A stretch of DNA of 64,000 bases from VRUE01 sp963745915. Its GTDB lineage: Bacteria; Actinomycetota; Thermoleophilia; Solirubrobacterales; 70-9. The notes beneath the pieces were generated by a model that was not told where the DNA came from, searched no databases, and was given only the letters and a program-made list of their open reading frames with translations. Below, piece by piece: positions 26,325-33,282 of this stretch. The stretch covers positions 744,001-808,000 of the forward strand of contig CAVUZA010000002.1 of assembly GCA_963745915.1 (NCBI GenBank). Direction: 5' to 3'. How positions within the stretch are numbered: position 1 is the first letter of the stretch; every line of letters begins with the position of its first letter. Both the position numbers and the translations under genes were made by a program.

Positions 26325-26723
26325 TCAGGGTGAGCCGGCGCCGGGGCGCGGCGATTCTTCGGCTTCGGTGCCGGCGTAGCGGGCGACGAAGCGGGCGACC
26401 GCCGCGGCTTCGTCGCCGACGACGATGTTGGCGGGCATGATCGCACCGGAGAAGCCGCCGTTCTGGATCGCGAACAGAGCATCTTCATAGGTCTCGGTTC
26501 GCTGGTTGAGGTTCGGCCCCTGCGTGCGGCTGCCGCGGTTGCCGGTCCCCTGGGTGCCGGCGGCGCTCAGCGTGTGGCAGCCCGAGCAGTGGGTGGCGAA
26601 GAGTTCGGCCCCCTCGTGGCCGGGCTCGCCCGCGGAGACGGAGACCGCCTGTTCGCCGAAGCCGCAGGCGCTGAGGCCGAGGGCGGCGGCGAGGGCCATG
26701 GCTGCGATCAGTGCCGGACGCAT
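26325..26723 (-). CDS. Lipoprotein c-type cytochrome
   Basis: Small monohaem cytochrome anchored by lipid on the outer face of the membrane. Signal peptide MRPALIAAMALAAALG ends in a lipobox LSAC (Cys about residue 20). The haem motif CSGCH is near residue 47 and a distal Met lies in GAIMPANI near residue 95. 132 residues in total. Probably an electron carrier in respiration. Upstream member of the operon with serS and a response regulator; the link is by position only. Confidence 0.9.
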   Translation of the reverse strand: MRPALIAAMALAAALGLSACGFGEQAVSVSAGEPGHEGAELFATHCSGCHTLSAAGTQGTGNRGSRTQGPNLNQRTETYEDALFAIQNGGFSGAIMPANIVVGDEAAAVARFVARYAGTEAEESPRPGAGSP

Positions 26724-26767
26724 GCGGCGGGCATCATATTGTCTTGACCCGACTTCGCTTCCCGACG

Positions 26768-27244
26768 ATGCCGACGCCCGACCCAGCCAGCTTCCGAGCC
26801 GCGATGGCGACGCTGCCCACCGGGGTCACCGTGGTCAGCGCCGCGGGGCCCGAGGGGCCGGCCGGAGCGACCGCCAACGCGGTCTGCTCGCTCTCGATCG
26901 AGCCGATGCTGATGCTCGCCTGCCTCGACCGCGGCTCGCGCACGCTGCTCGCCGTGCAGGCGGCCAACCACTTCGGCGTCAGCGTCCTGCACGCCGGCCA
27001 GGAGCACCTCGCCCGCTCCTTCGCGACCAAGGCGCCGGGGCCGGAGAAGTGGGCCGGGGTCGAGTGGAGCGAGCGCGACGGCATCCCGGCCCTCGACGGC
27101 GCCCTCGCCTGGATCGCCTGCGAGCTGCGCGACGTGGTCGCCGCCGGCGACCACGTGATCGTCACCGGCGAGGTCCAGGGCCTCGACGCCGGCACCGGCG
27201 ACCCCCTGGTCTTCGCCGGCGGCAAGTACCGCCCGCTGGGCTGA
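26768..27244 (+). CDS. Flavin reductase domain protein
   Basis: FMN-binding split-barrel protein of 158 residues, which reduces flavin with NAD(P)H, often to feed a two-component monooxygenase. FRAAMATLPTGVTVVSA, ATANAVCSLSIEPMLMLACL and NHFGVSVL are family motifs. Start ATG 26768 gives the standard N-terminus; an upstream in-frame ATG at 26711 is not conserved. No monooxygenase partner is adjacent. Divergent from the cytochrome c gene with a 44-bp gap. Confidence 0.9.
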   Translation: MPTPDPASFRAAMATLPTGVTVVSAAGPEGPAGATANAVCSLSIEPMLMLACLDRGSRTLLAVQAANHFGVSVLHAGQEHLARSFATKAPGPEKWAGVEWSERDGIPALDGALAWIACELRDVVAAGDHVIVTGEVQGLDAGTGDPLVFAGGKYRPLG

Positions 27245-27245
27245 G

Positions 27246-27455
27246 CTACCAGGCCGGTTCCTCGTCGCTCTGCGGAATGCGTTCGTAACCTTCAACGATC
27301 TGTCGATCGATATCGACCTGGACGTCGTCGTGGAGATAGGCCTCGAGCGCTGCTCGCACCACCATCGATCTATTGCGCCTCTCCCTTGCCGCGCGCTCGT
27401 CGAGTACGCGGATCAGGGCTTCATCCAGCCGAATCTCAACCCTCACGGATGGCAT
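27246..27455 (-). CDS. Ribbon-helix-helix (CopG/Arc-type) regulator, orphan antitoxin-like
   Basis: 69-residue DNA-binding protein. The RHH fold is seen as SVRVEIRLDEALIRVLDE (strand and helix A) then RRNRSMVVRAALEAYL (helix B). The tail (VEGYERIPQSDEEPAW) resembles toxin-wrapping tails of RHH antitoxins paired with MazF/PemK-type toxins. No toxin gene lies next to it; the neighbours are a flavin reductase and DUF4383-like gene. Start ATG 27455. A 7-bp inverted repeat upstream may be its own operator. Confidence 0.8.
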   Translation of the reverse strand: MPSVRVEIRLDEALIRVLDERAARERRNRSMVVRAALEAYLHDDVQVDIDRQIVEGYERIPQSDEEPAW

Positions 27456-27462
27456 CCGCCGT

Positions 27463-27491
27463 CACCGTACAGGAGCGAAGCTTTTACGGTG
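27463..27491. promoter_or_regulatory. Candidate operator upstream of the RHH gene
   Basis: CACCGTA at 27463-27469 and TACGGTG at 27485-27491 form an inverted repeat just upstream of the RHH start on the minus strand and in front of the divergent membrane-protein gene. Its place fits autoregulation by the RHH protein. Inference only. Confidence 0.4.
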
Positions 27492-27530
27492 CAACAAGAA
27501 GAACGTCCGCAAAGAGTAGGCTCTCCGTCG

Positions 27531-27953
27531 ATGGAGGCGGCCACGGTGCAGCGCCAGCAGTGGACCTTCGCCCAGTGGGCGATCGTCGTGGTCGCGGTGG
27601 TGCAGCTGGTCTGGGCGACGGCGGGGCTGATCGCCGAGCCGAGCTTCGACTTCGGCGACGGGGCGGCGACGCAGCGGGTGCTCGGCGTCGACTTCAACGG
27701 CGTCCACGCGGTCTCCGGATTCCTGCTCTTCGGCCCCGCATTCTTCTTCGCCCTGAAGCCGCGCTGGGCGCTGCTCTACGCGATCTACGTCGCCGCGGCG
27801 CTGATCGTCACCGGCATCTGGGCGGCCCTCTCCACCAGCCCCGCGGGCGTCTTCGCCTTCCCCAACAACGACGCCGACGCGATCCTCCACCTCGCCACCG
27901 GCGCCGTCTTCGCGGCAATCGCCGCGGTTCAGCTCGGGCTCGACCGCAGCTAA
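27531..27953 (+). CDS. DUF4383-type integral membrane protein
   Basis: 140-residue membrane protein with four predicted helices (about 15-35, 60-80, 85-105, 115-135). The arrangement of a first helix, then LGVDFNGVHAVSGFLLF and NADAILHLATGAVFAAIA, fits the DUF4383 family of actinobacteria, whose function is unknown. Start ATG 27531; the frame upstream is open but lacks a ribosome site and similarity. It ends 21 nt before a constant-core palindrome. Confidence 0.75.
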   Translation: MEAATVQRQQWTFAQWAIVVVAVVQLVWATAGLIAEPSFDFGDGAATQRVLGVDFNGVHAVSGFLLFGPAFFFALKPRWALLYAIYVAAALIVTGIWAALSTSPAGVFAFPNNDADAILHLATGAVFAAIAAVQLGLDRS

Positions 27954-27973
27954 CCGCCAGAGGTTCGGCTCCG

Positions 27974-28059
27974 CAGTGGGAGCGCCAGGTGCCCCTCCCG
28001 AAACGCTCGGCGGGAGCCTCGCTGGAGTGTTTCGGGAGGGGCACCTGGCGCTCCCACTG
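27974..28059. repeat. Constant-core palindrome (element D), copy 1
   Basis: Arms 27974-28004 and 28029-28059 are complementary over 31 bp without mismatch. Between them, 28005-28028 is exactly the reverse complement of the 24-bp core at 35335-35358 and 41522-41545. The core is bordered by AAC and GTT as in the other copies. It lies between the convergent DUF4383-type gene and a membrane-protein gene, so it could also terminate both. Confidence 0.92.
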
Positions 28060-28069
28060 AGAAGACCAA

Positions 28070-28504
28070 TCAGAAGGCGCCGCTGGTCCCCGCCGCGCGT
28101 AGAGCTAGGAAGAGGATCACGCCGCAGCTGACGGCCATGATGCCCATCTCCCTGCGGACGATCGCAAGAGCGACGGATTGCTGGGCATCCGGAGTGAGCC
28201 CTTCGAGATCGATGTCACCGAGCTCCCGCTCTGCCGCTCCCGCTCGCGCCCCCTCGGCCAAGAGCGAGACGACGAGGGGCAGGGCGCCGTAGAGGTAGTG
28301 CAGGTCGTCGGCCGGCTCGTGGCCGGCGAAGACCAGCAGGCCGCCCAGCATCGCCTGCAGGAAGACCGCCACCTGGGCGGCGCGCAGCGAGTACCAGAAG
28401 CGGATCGAGGAGCGCTCGCGCAGCCAGGCGATGCCGCCGAGGGCGAAGGCGAGCGCGTTGAGCGCGATCACGGCGCAGCCGACTACGAGGTGGACGGTCG
28501 CCAA
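28070..28504 (-). CDS. Hypothetical integral membrane protein
   Basis: 144 residues with about four hydrophobic helices (6-27, 42-62, 70-88, 124-141) and a charged loop at 90-120 (AGAAERELGDIDLEGL). Not recognised as a named family. Start TTG 28504. It is divergent from the nuo operon and shares the intergenic region with its presumed promoter, so it may be co-regulated with complex I. Convergent with the DUF4383-type gene across element D. Confidence 0.65.
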   Translation of the reverse strand: MATVHLVVGCAVIALNALAFALGGIAWLRERSSIRFWYSLRAAQVAVFLQAMLGGLLVFAGHEPADDLHYLYGALPLVVSLLAEGARAGAAERELGDIDLEGLTPDAQQSVALAIVRREMGIMAVSCGVILFLALRAAGTSGAF

Positions 28505-28562
28505 GGTCTATTTCCTCTCAAAAGGGTCGGAATTCGGCTTGCTGATGCGGAAAGGCACTATG

Positions 28563-28600
28563 TAGCAATGTGTTACAAGCGGGTATATAACTCGGCCAGC
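28563..28600 (+). promoter_or_regulatory. Candidate nuo operon promoter
   Basis: The 160-bp gap upstream of nuoA contains an unusually AT-rich patch. TATAAC at 28586-28591 can be a -10 box, with TAGCAA at 28563-28568 as a weak -35 at 17 bp spacing. A C-rich leader follows up to the GTG at 28665. Only the -10 box is reasonably convincing. Confidence 0.35.
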
Positions 28601-28664
28601 AGGCGGTGAGCGCGAGTCCCCGGAGGGCCGCGCCGGCCCGCCCGGCGCCAACCCCCACCCACCA

Positions 28665-29042
28665 GTGCTGAAGAGCTACCTGCCGATTCTCGTCTTCGCC
28701 TTTCTCGGCGTCACCGTCGGGGGGGCTTTCGCGATGCTCAACCACGTGATCGGGCCGAAGCGGCCGCGGCGGCCGACCGCGGCGAGCCGCCGCCAGAGCG
28801 AGCCGTACGAGTCCGGGATCCCGGTCGAGGCGGCCCACGGCCTGCGCTTCGGGGTCAGCTTCTACCTGATCGCGATGCTCTTCATCCTCTTCGACATCGA
28901 GGTCGTCTTCCTCTACCCGATCGGGGTCATCATCAAGGGGGCCGACAGCGTCTTCGTGCTCGGCGAGGTCGTCACCTTCATCGCCCTGCTGCTGGTCGCC
29001 TTCGTCTACGTCTGGCGCAAGGGAGCGCTGAATTGGAGGTAG
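28665..29042 (+). CDS. nuoA: NADH-quinone oxidoreductase subunit A
   Basis: Membrane subunit of respiratory complex I at the junction with the peripheral arm. 125 residues, three helices. Family signatures: PYESGIPV (the conserved ESG) and FYLIAMLFILFDIEVVFLYP. Start GTG 28665. First gene of a complete 14-gene nuo operon; its 3' end overlaps a TTG start of nuoB. Confidence 0.95.
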   Translation: MLKSYLPILVFAFLGVTVGGAFAMLNHVIGPKRPRRPTAASRRQSEPYESGIPVEAAHGLRFGVSFYLIAMLFILFDIEVVFLYPIGVIIKGADSVFVLGEVVTFIALLLVAFVYVWRKGALNWR

Positions 29043-29701
29043 AGCGGCAGACGATGCGCGAGCGCCAGCTTCGCGCCCGCGACATGCTGCGCGGCGACCT
29101 CGAGGGGGAGGAGCTGGAGCGCTACGTCGAGGAGAAGGTCGTGATGACCAACTTCGAGAAGATGCTCGGCTGGGCGCGCTCGAACTCGATGTTCCCGCTC
29201 ACCTTCGGCCTCGCCTGCTGCGCGATCGAGGCGCCGATCTCGATCGTCACCGCCCGCTACGACCTGGCCCGCTTCGGCGCCGAGGCGCTGCGGGCCTCGC
29301 CGCGCCAGGCGGACATGATCATCCTCTCGGGCCGGGTCTCGATCAAGATGGCGCCGGTCGTCCGCCGCCTCTACGACCAGATGCTGGAGCCGAAGTGGGC
29401 GATCTCGATGGGCGCCTGCTCCTCCTCGGGCGGGATGTTCGCCAACTACGCCGTGGTCCAGGGGGCGGACAAGTTCATGCCGATCGACCTCCACATCCCC
29501 GGCTGCCCGCCGCGCCCGGAGGCGGTCCTCTACGGCTTCACCAAGCTGCAGCGCAAGATCCAGGGCAACCCCGACCAGGGCTGGCGCGCCCGCTACGGCG
29601 CCGCCGGCACCGAGGAGTGGGCACGGGGCGGGGCGCGCAGCGCTCCCAGCCCCGCGGCGGCCGAGGCCTACGAGCAGGCGCGGGGACTGATCGGTGCCTG
29701 A
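29033..29701 (+). CDS. nuoB: NADH-quinone oxidoreductase subunit B
   Basis: Carries the terminal 4Fe-4S cluster N2 that passes electrons to quinone. Ligands visible: the adjacent pair in GLACCAIE, Cys in GACSSSGG and Cys in IPGCPPRPEA. About 222 residues. The start is uncertain: TTG 29033 overlaps nuoA, while ATG 29054 has GGAGG about 14 nt upstream. The C-terminal tail (EWARGGARSAPSPAAAEAYEQ) is longer than in the E. coli protein. Stop overlaps nuoC. Confidence 0.95.
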   Translation: MEVERQTMRERQLRARDMLRGDLEGEELERYVEEKVVMTNFEKMLGWARSNSMFPLTFGLACCAIEAPISIVTARYDLARFGAEALRASPRQADMIILSGRVSIKMAPVVRRLYDQMLEPKWAISMGACSSSGGMFANYAVVQGADKFMPIDLHIPGCPPRPEAVLYGFTKLQRKIQGNPDQGWRARYGAAGTEEWARGGARSAPSPAAAEAYEQARGLIGA

Positions 29702-30212
29702 CGCGGCCGGGCTGGAGTTGATCCGCGGCGAGATCGAGGCCAAGCACCCCGGTGCGGTCCTCGACAGCGGCTTCGAGCAGGAGCGGGCGAGCCTGGCGAT
29801 CGACCCCGCCCACCTGCTCGACGTGCTCGGCTGGCTGCGCGAGGCCCCGGGCCAGGAATACCGCTTCCTCTCCAGCCTGCATGTCGCCGATTACCTGCCG
29901 GCAACCCCCCGCTTCGCAGTGCATTACGAGCTGTTGAACCGGGATCGGGTCGAGCGCATCCGGGTCAAGGCGCTGCTCGCCGACCCGGGCGAGGGGGCGC
30001 TGCCCGAGCTCGACTCCTGCGTCTCGCTCTTCCCCACCGCCGAGTTCCAGGAGCGCGAAGCCTTCGACTTCTTCGGCATCTCCTTCCGCGGCCACCCCGA
30101 CCTGCGCCGCATCCTGCTCCCCGACGACTACGTCGGCTGGCCCCAGCGGCGCGACTTCCCGGTCGGCGGCGAGCCGGTCACCTTCACCTACAGCGAGCGC
30201 AACTATGGCTGA
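29694..30212 (+). CDS. nuoC: NADH-quinone oxidoreductase subunit C
   Basis: 30-kDa-type peripheral subunit, 172 residues, a separate gene and not fused to nuoD. Core signature PTAEFQEREAFDFFGISFRGHPDLRRI with DDYVGWPQRRDFP matches the family. Start GTG 29694 overlaps nuoB by 8 nt; the stop overlaps the nuoD start by 8 nt. Confidence 0.95.
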   Translation: MPDAAGLELIRGEIEAKHPGAVLDSGFEQERASLAIDPAHLLDVLGWLREAPGQEYRFLSSLHVADYLPATPRFAVHYELLNRDRVERIRVKALLADPGEGALPELDSCVSLFPTAEFQEREAFDFFGISFRGHPDLRRILLPDDYVGWPQRRDFPVGGEPVTFTYSERNYG

Positions 30213-31392
30213 GGCGGCGACCCAGACCTCCGAGGTGATGACGGTCAACATCGGGCCGCACCACCCGGCCACGCACGGGGTGCTGCGCCTGGTCGTCGAC
30301 CTCGACGGCGAGGTCGTCAAGGACCTGCGGCCGGTGATCGGCTACGTCCACACCGGGATCGAAAAGTCCTGCGAGGACAAGAGCTACTGGAAGGTCATCC
30401 CCTTCGTCGAGCGGATGGACTACGTCTCCTACTTCTTCCAGATGGAGGCCTTCTGCGGCGCGGTCGAGCGGCTGATCGGGCTCGAGATCCCGCCGCGGGC
30501 GAAGTACCTGCGGACGATCTTCCTCGAGCTCAACCGGATCCACTCCCACCTGGTCTGGCTGGGGACGACGGCGCTCGACCTGGGAGCGATCTCGATGCTC
30601 TGGTACTGCTTCCGCGAGCGCGACCGCATCCTCGACCTGTTCGAGATGGCGGCCGGGCAGCGGATGCACACCCGCTACTTCCAGGTCGGCGGCGTGATCG
30701 AGGACATCCCGCTCGGCTTCGAGGCGAAGCTGCGCGAGTTCATCGCCGAGATGCCGGTCCGGGTCGGCCAGTACGAAGCGCTGCTCGACCGCAACGAGGT
30801 CTTCCTCTCGCGCACCAAGGGGACCGGGATCGTCTCCCGCGAGCGGCTGCTGGAGCTGGGCGTGACCGGGCCGCTGCTGCGCGCCGCCGGCGAGCCCTGG
30901 GACCTGCGCAAGGCCTTCGACTACCTCGCCTACCCGGAGCTGGACTTCAAGATCCCGGTCGGCACCGTCGGTGACAACTACGACCGCTACCGGGTGCGGG
31001 TGGCGGAGATGGTCGAGTCGACGCGGATCGTCGAGCAGGCGCTCGACGCCCTGCCCGAGGGGCCGTTCATCGCCGACGACCGCAAGTACGTGCTGCCGCC
31101 GCGCTCGGAGCTCTCGACCTCGATGGAGTCGCTGATCCACCACTTCAAGCTGGTCACCGAGGGCTACCGGGTCGGGCCGGGCGAGATCTACTACGCGATC
31201 GAGAGCCCGCGCGGCGAGCTCGGCTGCTTCGTCCTCGCCGACGGCTCGGCGAAGCCGGCCCGGGTCCACTTCCGCGACCCCTCGTTCGTCAACCTGCAGG
31301 CCTTCCGCGACATGTCGGTGGACAGCTACATCGCCGACATGATCTGCTCGCTGGGGATGCTCGACCCGATCCTCGGGGGGGTCGACCGGTGA
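30205..31392 (+). CDS. nuoD: NADH-quinone oxidoreductase subunit D
   Basis: 49-kDa subunit, forming the quinone pocket with NuoB. 395 residues. Signatures: NIGPHHPATHGVLRL (with the conserved His of the quinone site), GYVHTGIEKSCE, ERMDYVSYF and the C-terminal DPSFVNLQAF, SLGMLDPILGGVDR. Start ATG 30205. Stop overlaps the GTG of nuoE. Confidence 0.96.
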   Translation: MAEAATQTSEVMTVNIGPHHPATHGVLRLVVDLDGEVVKDLRPVIGYVHTGIEKSCEDKSYWKVIPFVERMDYVSYFFQMEAFCGAVERLIGLEIPPRAKYLRTIFLELNRIHSHLVWLGTTALDLGAISMLWYCFRERDRILDLFEMAAGQRMHTRYFQVGGVIEDIPLGFEAKLREFIAEMPVRVGQYEALLDRNEVFLSRTKGTGIVSRERLLELGVTGPLLRAAGEPWDLRKAFDYLAYPELDFKIPVGTVGDNYDRYRVRVAEMVESTRIVEQALDALPEGPFIADDRKYVLPPRSELSTSMESLIHHFKLVTEGYRVGPGEIYYAIESPRGELGCFVLADGSAKPARVHFRDPSFVNLQAFRDMSVDSYIADMICSLGMLDPILGGVDR

Positions 31393-32015
31393 GCCCCGTC
31401 GACGGCCCGGGGACCAGCAGCCCCGACCTGCCGGTCGACCGCGCGGTCACCGCCGGGCGCGTCCCCGACCGCTCGCCGCAGGAGGTGCCCGAGCTGCACG
31501 AGGTCGGCTGCCCGGAGGAGCTGCGCGAGCGGATCGAGGCGCTGATGGCGAAGTACCCCGACCGGCGCTCGGCCTCGATCCCGGCGCTCTGGGCGGTGCA
31601 GCGGCTCTACGGCTGGTGCACGCCGGAGGGAATCCGCCAGGCGGCGGCGGTGATGCGGGTGACGCCCGCCTACCTGGAGTCGGTCGCCAGCTTCTACGAC
31701 CTGCTGCACACCGAGCCGGTCGGCGCCCACGAGGTCGCGGTCTGCACCAACATCAGTTGCTGGATGCGTGGCGGCGACCAGCTGCTCGACGCCTTCCGCG
31801 CCGCGGCCGAGGGCGAGGAGGACGTCTACGTCACCGGCTTCGAGTGCCTGGGCGCCTGCGACATCGCGCCGATGGCCTCGATCGACGAGCGCTACTTCGG
31901 GCCGCTGGAGGCGGCCGAGGCGCGGACCGCGATCGAGCAGCTGCGCGACGGCGCCGAGGTGCTGCCGGCCAAGGCGCTGGAGCGCCGGCCGCTGCCGGGA
32001 GGCCCCGATGCCTGA
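31389..32015 (+). CDS. nuoE: NADH-quinone oxidoreductase subunit E
   Basis: 24-kDa subunit of the NADH-oxidising module; thioredoxin-like 2Fe-2S protein. 208 residues with an extra ~40-residue N-terminal stretch. Four cluster ligands lie in VCTNISCWMRGG and FECLGACDIAPM. Start GTG 31389 overlaps nuoD; 8-nt overlap with nuoF. Confidence 0.94.
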   Translation: MSPVDGPGTSSPDLPVDRAVTAGRVPDRSPQEVPELHEVGCPEELRERIEALMAKYPDRRSASIPALWAVQRLYGWCTPEGIRQAAAVMRVTPAYLESVASFYDLLHTEPVGAHEVAVCTNISCWMRGGDQLLDAFRAAAEGEEDVYVTGFECLGACDIAPMASIDERYFGPLEAAEARTAIEQLRDGAEVLPAKALERRPLPGGPDA

Positions 32016-33282
32016 GACGCGGATGCTGCTCAAGGGGGCCGAAGACCCGGCCCTGCGCACGCTCGCCGGCTACCGGGCCCAGGGCGGCTACGCGACCCTG
32101 GAGAAGGCCTACCGCGAGATGGAGGCCGACGAGGTGCTCTCCGAGCTCGAAGCCTCGGGCCTGCGCGGGCGCGGCGGGGCCGGCTTCTCGATGGGCAAAA
32201 AGGCCTCCTTCCTGCCGCGCGGCGAGATGGACAAGTACCTCTGCTGCAACGCCGACGAGTCCGAGCCGGGGGCCTTCAAGGACCGCGAGCTGATGCAGCG
32301 CAACCCGCACCAGCTGATCGAGGGGATCGCGATCGCGGCGCTCGCCGCCGACGCCGGCCACGCCTTCATCTTCATCCGCGGCGAGTACGACTCGCAGGCC
32401 GACATCCTCGACGCGGCGGTCACCGAGGCCTACGAGGCCGGCTACCTGGGCCGCGACATCCTCGGCACCCGCCGCGACCTGGAGCTGGTCGTCCACCGCG
32501 GCGCCGGCGCCTACATCTGCGGCGAGGAGACGGCGCTGCTCGACGCGCTCGAGGGCAAGCGCGGCAACCCGCGGCTGAAGCCGCCCTTCCCGGCGGTGCA
32601 GGGGCTCTACGGCGGACCGACGCTGATCAACAACGTCGAGACGCTCTCCAACGTCCCCCACATCGTCCGCAACGGCGCCGAGTGGTTCAAGGGCTTCGGC
32701 ACCGAGCAGTCGCCGGGGACCAAGGTGGTCTCGATCTCCGGCTGCGTGCGGCGGCCGGGCAACTACGAGGTCGAGCTCGGCATCCCGACCCGGGAGCTGA
32801 TCATGGAGCTGGCCGGCGGCCCGGCCGAGGGGCGTGAGGTGAAGGCCTTCTACCCCGGCGGCTCCTCCTCGCCGGTGCTGACCGCGGAGGAGGGGCTCGA
32901 CCTGCCCTACAGCTTCGAGGCGATGGCCGCGGCGGGGTCGATGCTCGGCTCGGGCTCGATCATCGTCGCCGACGACCGGGTCTCGATCCCGCACATGGCG
33001 CTGCGCACGGCGCGCTTCTACCACCACGAGTCCTGCGGCAAGTGCACCCCCTGCCGCGAGGGCACCAACTGGACGGTGAAGATGCTGGAACGGGTGGTGC
33101 GCGGCGAGGCGACGCCGATGGACCTCGACATCGTCGCCTCGGTGCAGGAGAACATCATCGGCCACTGCCTCTGCGTGCTCGGCGACTCGATGGCGATGCC
33201 GGTGGGGGCGATGGTGCGCAAGTTCCGCGACGAGTTCGAGCAGGTCATCGCCGTGGCCCAGGGCGAGGCGGTGGCGGCTTGA
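32008..33282 (+). CDS. nuoF: NADH-quinone oxidoreductase subunit F
   Basis: 51-kDa subunit binding NADH, FMN and cluster N3. 424 residues. GLRGRGGAGFSMGKK is the NADH-binding glycine motif, NADESEPGAFKDR the FMN site, and ESCGKCTPCREG with a later Cys in IIGHCLC supplies the 4Fe-4S ligands. Start ATG 32008 follows GGGAGG and overlaps nuoE by 8 nt. It overlaps the TTG start of nuoG by 4 nt. Confidence 0.96.
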   Translation: MPETRMLLKGAEDPALRTLAGYRAQGGYATLEKAYREMEADEVLSELEASGLRGRGGAGFSMGKKASFLPRGEMDKYLCCNADESEPGAFKDRELMQRNPHQLIEGIAIAALAADAGHAFIFIRGEYDSQADILDAAVTEAYEAGYLGRDILGTRRDLELVVHRGAGAYICGEETALLDALEGKRGNPRLKPPFPAVQGLYGGPTLINNVETLSNVPHIVRNGAEWFKGFGTEQSPGTKVVSISGCVRRPGNYEVELGIPTRELIMELAGGPAEGREVKAFYPGGSSSPVLTAEEGLDLPYSFEAMAAAGSMLGSGSIIVADDRVSIPHMALRTARFYHHESCGKCTPCREGTNWTVKMLERVVRGEATPMDLDIVASVQENIIGHCLCVLGDSMAMPVGAMVRKFRDEFEQVIAVAQGEAVAA

